This document shows positions 61,896 through 64,000 of a DNA stretch of 64,000 nucleotides, one piece after another. Positions within the stretch are counted from its first letter, which is position 1. Every line of letters starts with the position of its first letter. The translations under genes and the position numbers were made by a program. The notes under the pieces are model-generated. The model did no database searches. It was not told where the DNA came from and saw only the letters and a program-made list of their open reading frames with translations. Source of the DNA: Actinomadura sp. K4S16 (GTDB taxonomy: Bacteria; Actinomycetota; Actinomycetes; Streptosporangiales; Streptosporangiaceae); NCBI RefSeq assembly GCF_008327685.1, contig NZ_BDDE01000027.1, forward strand, positions 1-64,000, read 5' to 3'.

Positions 61896-63254
61896 TCAGC
61901 GCGCCTCCCCTGCCGACGGGGCGGCCGAGCGGGCGCACCGGAACCCGGAGAAGATCTGCCGCCGGATGGGGTAGTCCCAGTTGCGGAACGAACCGCGTAT
62001 GGCGAGCGGGTGCGTCGCCCAGGAGCCGCCCCTCAGCACCTTGTAGTCGGGTCCGAAGAAGACCTCCGAGTACTCCTTGTAGGGGAACGAGCGGAAGCCG
62101 GGGTAGCCGTGGAAGTCCGACGACGTCCACTCCCACACGTCCCCTAGGAGGCGCCTCACCCCGTACGCCGAAGCGCCGGCCGCGTAGGAGCCGGTCTCGG
62201 ACGGGCGGAGCGCGCGCTGCCCGAGGTTGGCGCGTCCCTCCTCGTAGACGTCGCCCCACGGGTAGCGGCGGGACCGTCCTGCGGCGGGGTCCCAGCGGGC
62301 GGCCTTCTCCCACTCGGCCTCGGTCGGCAGCCGCTTCCCGGCCCACCGCGCGTAGGCGTCGGCCTCGTACCAGCACACGTGCTGGACGGGTTCGCCGGGC
62401 GGGACGGGTTCGGTCCTCCCGAACCGGCGCCGCATCCACTGCCCGCCCTCCCGCTCCCAGAAGGCGGGAGCGCGCTTGCCGCTGCTGTTGCGCCACTCCC
62501 ATCCCGCCGGGTCCCACCAGCGCGGGTCGTCGTATCCGCCGGCCTCGATGAAGGCGATGTAGGCCGCGTTGGTGACCGGCTCCACGTCGATGTAGTACGC
62601 GGGCAGGTCGACGAGGTGGGCGGGGCGCTCGTTGTCGTACGCCCATGGTTCGTCCGACGTGCCCATCTGGAACGGGCCCGCCTCGATGAGCACCTCGTCT
62701 GCGCTCGGCGCCCCTCCGGCGGCGGGGACCTGGAGTGGCTCCGCCTTGGGGTCGAGCAGGGCAGGTGCACCGCGGCGCAGTTGGTGAGTGGCCAGCATGG
62801 TCTCGTCGTGCATGTGCTCGTGCTGGACGACCATCCCGTACACGAACCCGCCCGATGTCAGCGGGTCCGGGGTGTCGAAGCGCACCGACGACAGCGAGTC
62901 CAGCACCTTGGAGCGGACCGTGCCGATGTAGGACCGCGCCTCCTCCGGCCTCAGGAGCGGCAGCGTCGGCCGCTCCGCCCGCGGATGCTCGAACGCGTCG
63001 TACAGGTCGTCGATCTCGGGGCGCATCGCCTCCTGCCCGGCGGCCGCGCGCAGCAGCCACAGCTCCTCGTAGTTGCCGACGTGCGCGAGGTCCCACACGA
63101 GCGGCGACATCAGCGGCGACACCTGCGCGGTGAGCTCGTCCTCGGCGAGGACTCCGGTGGTGAGCCCGAAGCTGCGGTCGCGCACCGCGCCGAGCTCGTC
63201 TGCGATCAGTTCCTTCAGGGCGGCCTCGTCGGCGGACGGGCCAGGGACGCTCAT
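61896..63254 (-). CDS. egtB: Hercynine oxygenase / sulfoxide synthase (EgtB)
   Basis: Non-heme iron enzyme joining hercynine and gamma-glutamylcysteine with O2. 452 residues: N-terminal DinB-like domain with 'DLAHVGNYEELWLLRAA' and 'VVQHEHMHDETMLATHQL' providing the three iron histidines, then an FGE-sulfatase (C-type lectin-like) domain from about 190 ('FQMGTSDEPWAYDNERPAH', 'GKRLPTEAEWEKAARWD', 'VLRGGSWATHPLAIRGSFRN'). ATG overlaps the egtA stop (ATGA). With EgtA upstream this is the gamma-Glu-Cys-using (actinobacterial) pathway. Confidence 0.97.
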   Translation of the reverse strand: MSVPGPSADEAALKELIADELGAVRDRSFGLTTGVLAEDELTAQVSPLMSPLVWDLAHVGNYEELWLLRAAAGQEAMRPEIDDLYDAFEHPRAERPTLPLLRPEEARSYIGTVRSKVLDSLSSVRFDTPDPLTSGGFVYGMVVQHEHMHDETMLATHQLRRGAPALLDPKAEPLQVPAAGGAPSADEVLIEAGPFQMGTSDEPWAYDNERPAHLVDLPAYYIDVEPVTNAAYIAFIEAGGYDDPRWWDPAGWEWRNSSGKRAPAFWEREGGQWMRRRFGRTEPVPPGEPVQHVCWYEADAYARWAGKRLPTEAEWEKAARWDPAAGRSRRYPWGDVYEEGRANLGQRALRPSETGSYAAGASAYGVRRLLGDVWEWTSSDFHGYPGFRSFPYKEYSEVFFGPDYKVLRGGSWATHPLAIRGSFRNWDYPIRRQIFSGFRCARSAAPSAGEAR

Positions 63255-64000
63255 GTCGGATCCTCCATCGGACGTGTCTGGGAGCCGGCGGCAGGATGCT
63301 CGACGGCGGGACTGGCGGCGACAGGCCGGTCGTCGGCACGCCGGTCGTCGGTGAGGCGTTCGGCGGTAGGACTGTCGTGGTCGGGCCGGTCGGCGGCAGG
63401 CCGTCCGGCGGCGGGACCGTCGGCGGGACCGTCGTCGGCGGGGCAGCGGCCTTGCAGGACGTACCGGTCGGCGTACTCCTCGACCAGCGGCACGAGCCCG
63501 GACGCGCCGAGCCGCGGGAGCGCGTCCAGCGCCGCCGCGAAGCACGCCAGCGCGGCCCTGGCCAGGGCCGGGTCCGCCAGGCCGTGGCAGGCCGCCGACG
63601 CCCACCGGTCCGCCACCGGCTCGGCCGCGGCCTCGGCGGCGCGCGAGGCGGCCGGGTCGTCCAGCAGGGCGGTGGCGACGGCGACGGGCACCGGCCAGTA
63701 CGGGCCGGGCAGCGCGTCGATCATGCGCAGCTCCAGCCAGCCGCGCGGCCGCACCGGCGGGAACAGCGTGGACAGGTGGTAGGCGAGGTCCTCTTCGCCC
63801 GGCTCCCCCTTGTCCAGCCACTCCCGGAAGGACATCCCGGGCGCCGACACCCATCGTCCGTCCGGTGTGTGGACGAGCATGACCTGGGCGTCGAGCGCGT
63901 ACCGCGTCCACGCCTCGGCCGGGTCGCCGTCCGCCCCGTCCCGCAGCACGGGCAGCGTGCGGCACGGGTCGAGCTCGGTCCAGATGGCCTGGCGGGACGA
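63251..64000 (-). CDS. egtA: Glutamate-cysteine ligase (EgtA), C-terminal part, cut by window edge
   Basis: Ligates glutamate and cysteine to gamma-glutamylcysteine for EgtB. The N-terminus is outside the window; the frame is open to base 64000. 'LRDGADGDPAEAWTRYALDA', 'RPRGWLELRMIDALPGPYWP' and 'ALDALPRLGASGLVPLVEEY' match the C-terminal half of EgtA/GshA-like ligases. After 'RYVLQGRCPADD' comes a 60-residue tail of degenerate Ala-Asp-Pro/Arg repeats (about 63254-63445), not expected in the family. Stop overlaps egtB (ATGA). Confidence 0.9.
   Translation of the reverse strand, partial: SSRQAIWTELDPCRTLPVLRDGADGDPAEAWTRYALDAQVMLVHTPDGRWVSAPGMSFREWLDKGEPGEEDLAYHLSTLFPPVRPRGWLELRMIDALPGPYWPVPVAVATALLDDPAASRAAEAAAEPVADRWASAACHGLADPALARAALACFAAALDALPRLGASGLVPLVEEYADRYVLQGRCPADDGPADGPAAGRPAADRPDHDSPTAERLTDDRRADDRPVAASPAVEHPAAGSQTRPMEDPT

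Overview
The window is chromosomal DNA of a very GC-rich actinomycete. GTG starts, 1-4 bp stop/start overlaps (ATGA, GTGA, TGATG), Tat and lipoprotein exports, and the pathway set (GlgE-type glucan metabolism, histidine utilisation, ergothioneine synthesis) all fit Actinobacteria. An Actinomadura/Streptosporangiales-like host is my inference from gene style and not from a marker gene. I see no rRNA, tRNA, CRISPR array, transposase or phage module.

Layout. 1-5.6 kb: the end of treS, then maltokinase and glgB (trehalose to glycogen/alpha-glucan), interrupted by a GntR regulator and a small divergent gene with a palindromic site. 5.6-10.3 kb: housekeeping singles, namely an ACT protein, a Nudix-NYN fusion, a PaaI-like thioesterase, SppA, a flavin reductase with an apparent CTG start, and a ferritin-like protein. 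10.3-24 kb: histidine utilisation. hutH-hutU-M20 amidohydrolase-hutF form one minus-strand operon, with a divergent IclR regulator and a perfect 18-bp palindrome between them. hutI is separated from hutF by about 5.8 kb holding a large LuxR (LAL) regulator and a minus-strand cassette: MauE-like membrane protein, MauD-like thioredoxin, a Tat-exported ten-cysteine small protein, a membrane protein and two hypotheticals.

24-37.5 kb: accessory metabolism. It holds an SDR gene under a TetR-type palindrome, a PucR-type regulator facing an esterase-hemerythrin-thiolase-acyl-CoA ligase-SDR run, a VOC protein, a double Lrp regulator with an MFS exporter, a TetR with two matching operators, another HSL esterase and another TetR. 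37.7-44.7 kb: a complete peptide ABC transporter (binding protein, two permeases, two ATPases) fused by start/stop overlaps to an M24 peptidase and facing an Lrp/AsnC regulator. 44.7-49.8 kb: single genes plus a methyltransferase-P450 pair.

49.9-55 kb: an OpuC-type quaternary-amine transporter faces a histidine-ammonia-lyase homologue that cannot form the MIO cofactor. 55-60 kb: a LacI regulator and a cysteine-dioxygenase-like cupin around three tandem 13-bp repeats, two membrane proteins and an SGNH lipoprotein. 60.2-64 kb: the ergothioneine operon egtA(partial)-egtB-egtC-egtD.

The most unusual items are the MauE/MauD/ten-cysteine Tat cassette inserted in the hut locus, and the OpuC plus MIO-less lyase pair a few kb from egt genes, which may handle a betaine-type histidine derivative. 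Several operators can be read directly. Four perfect hairpins sit at convergent gene ends.
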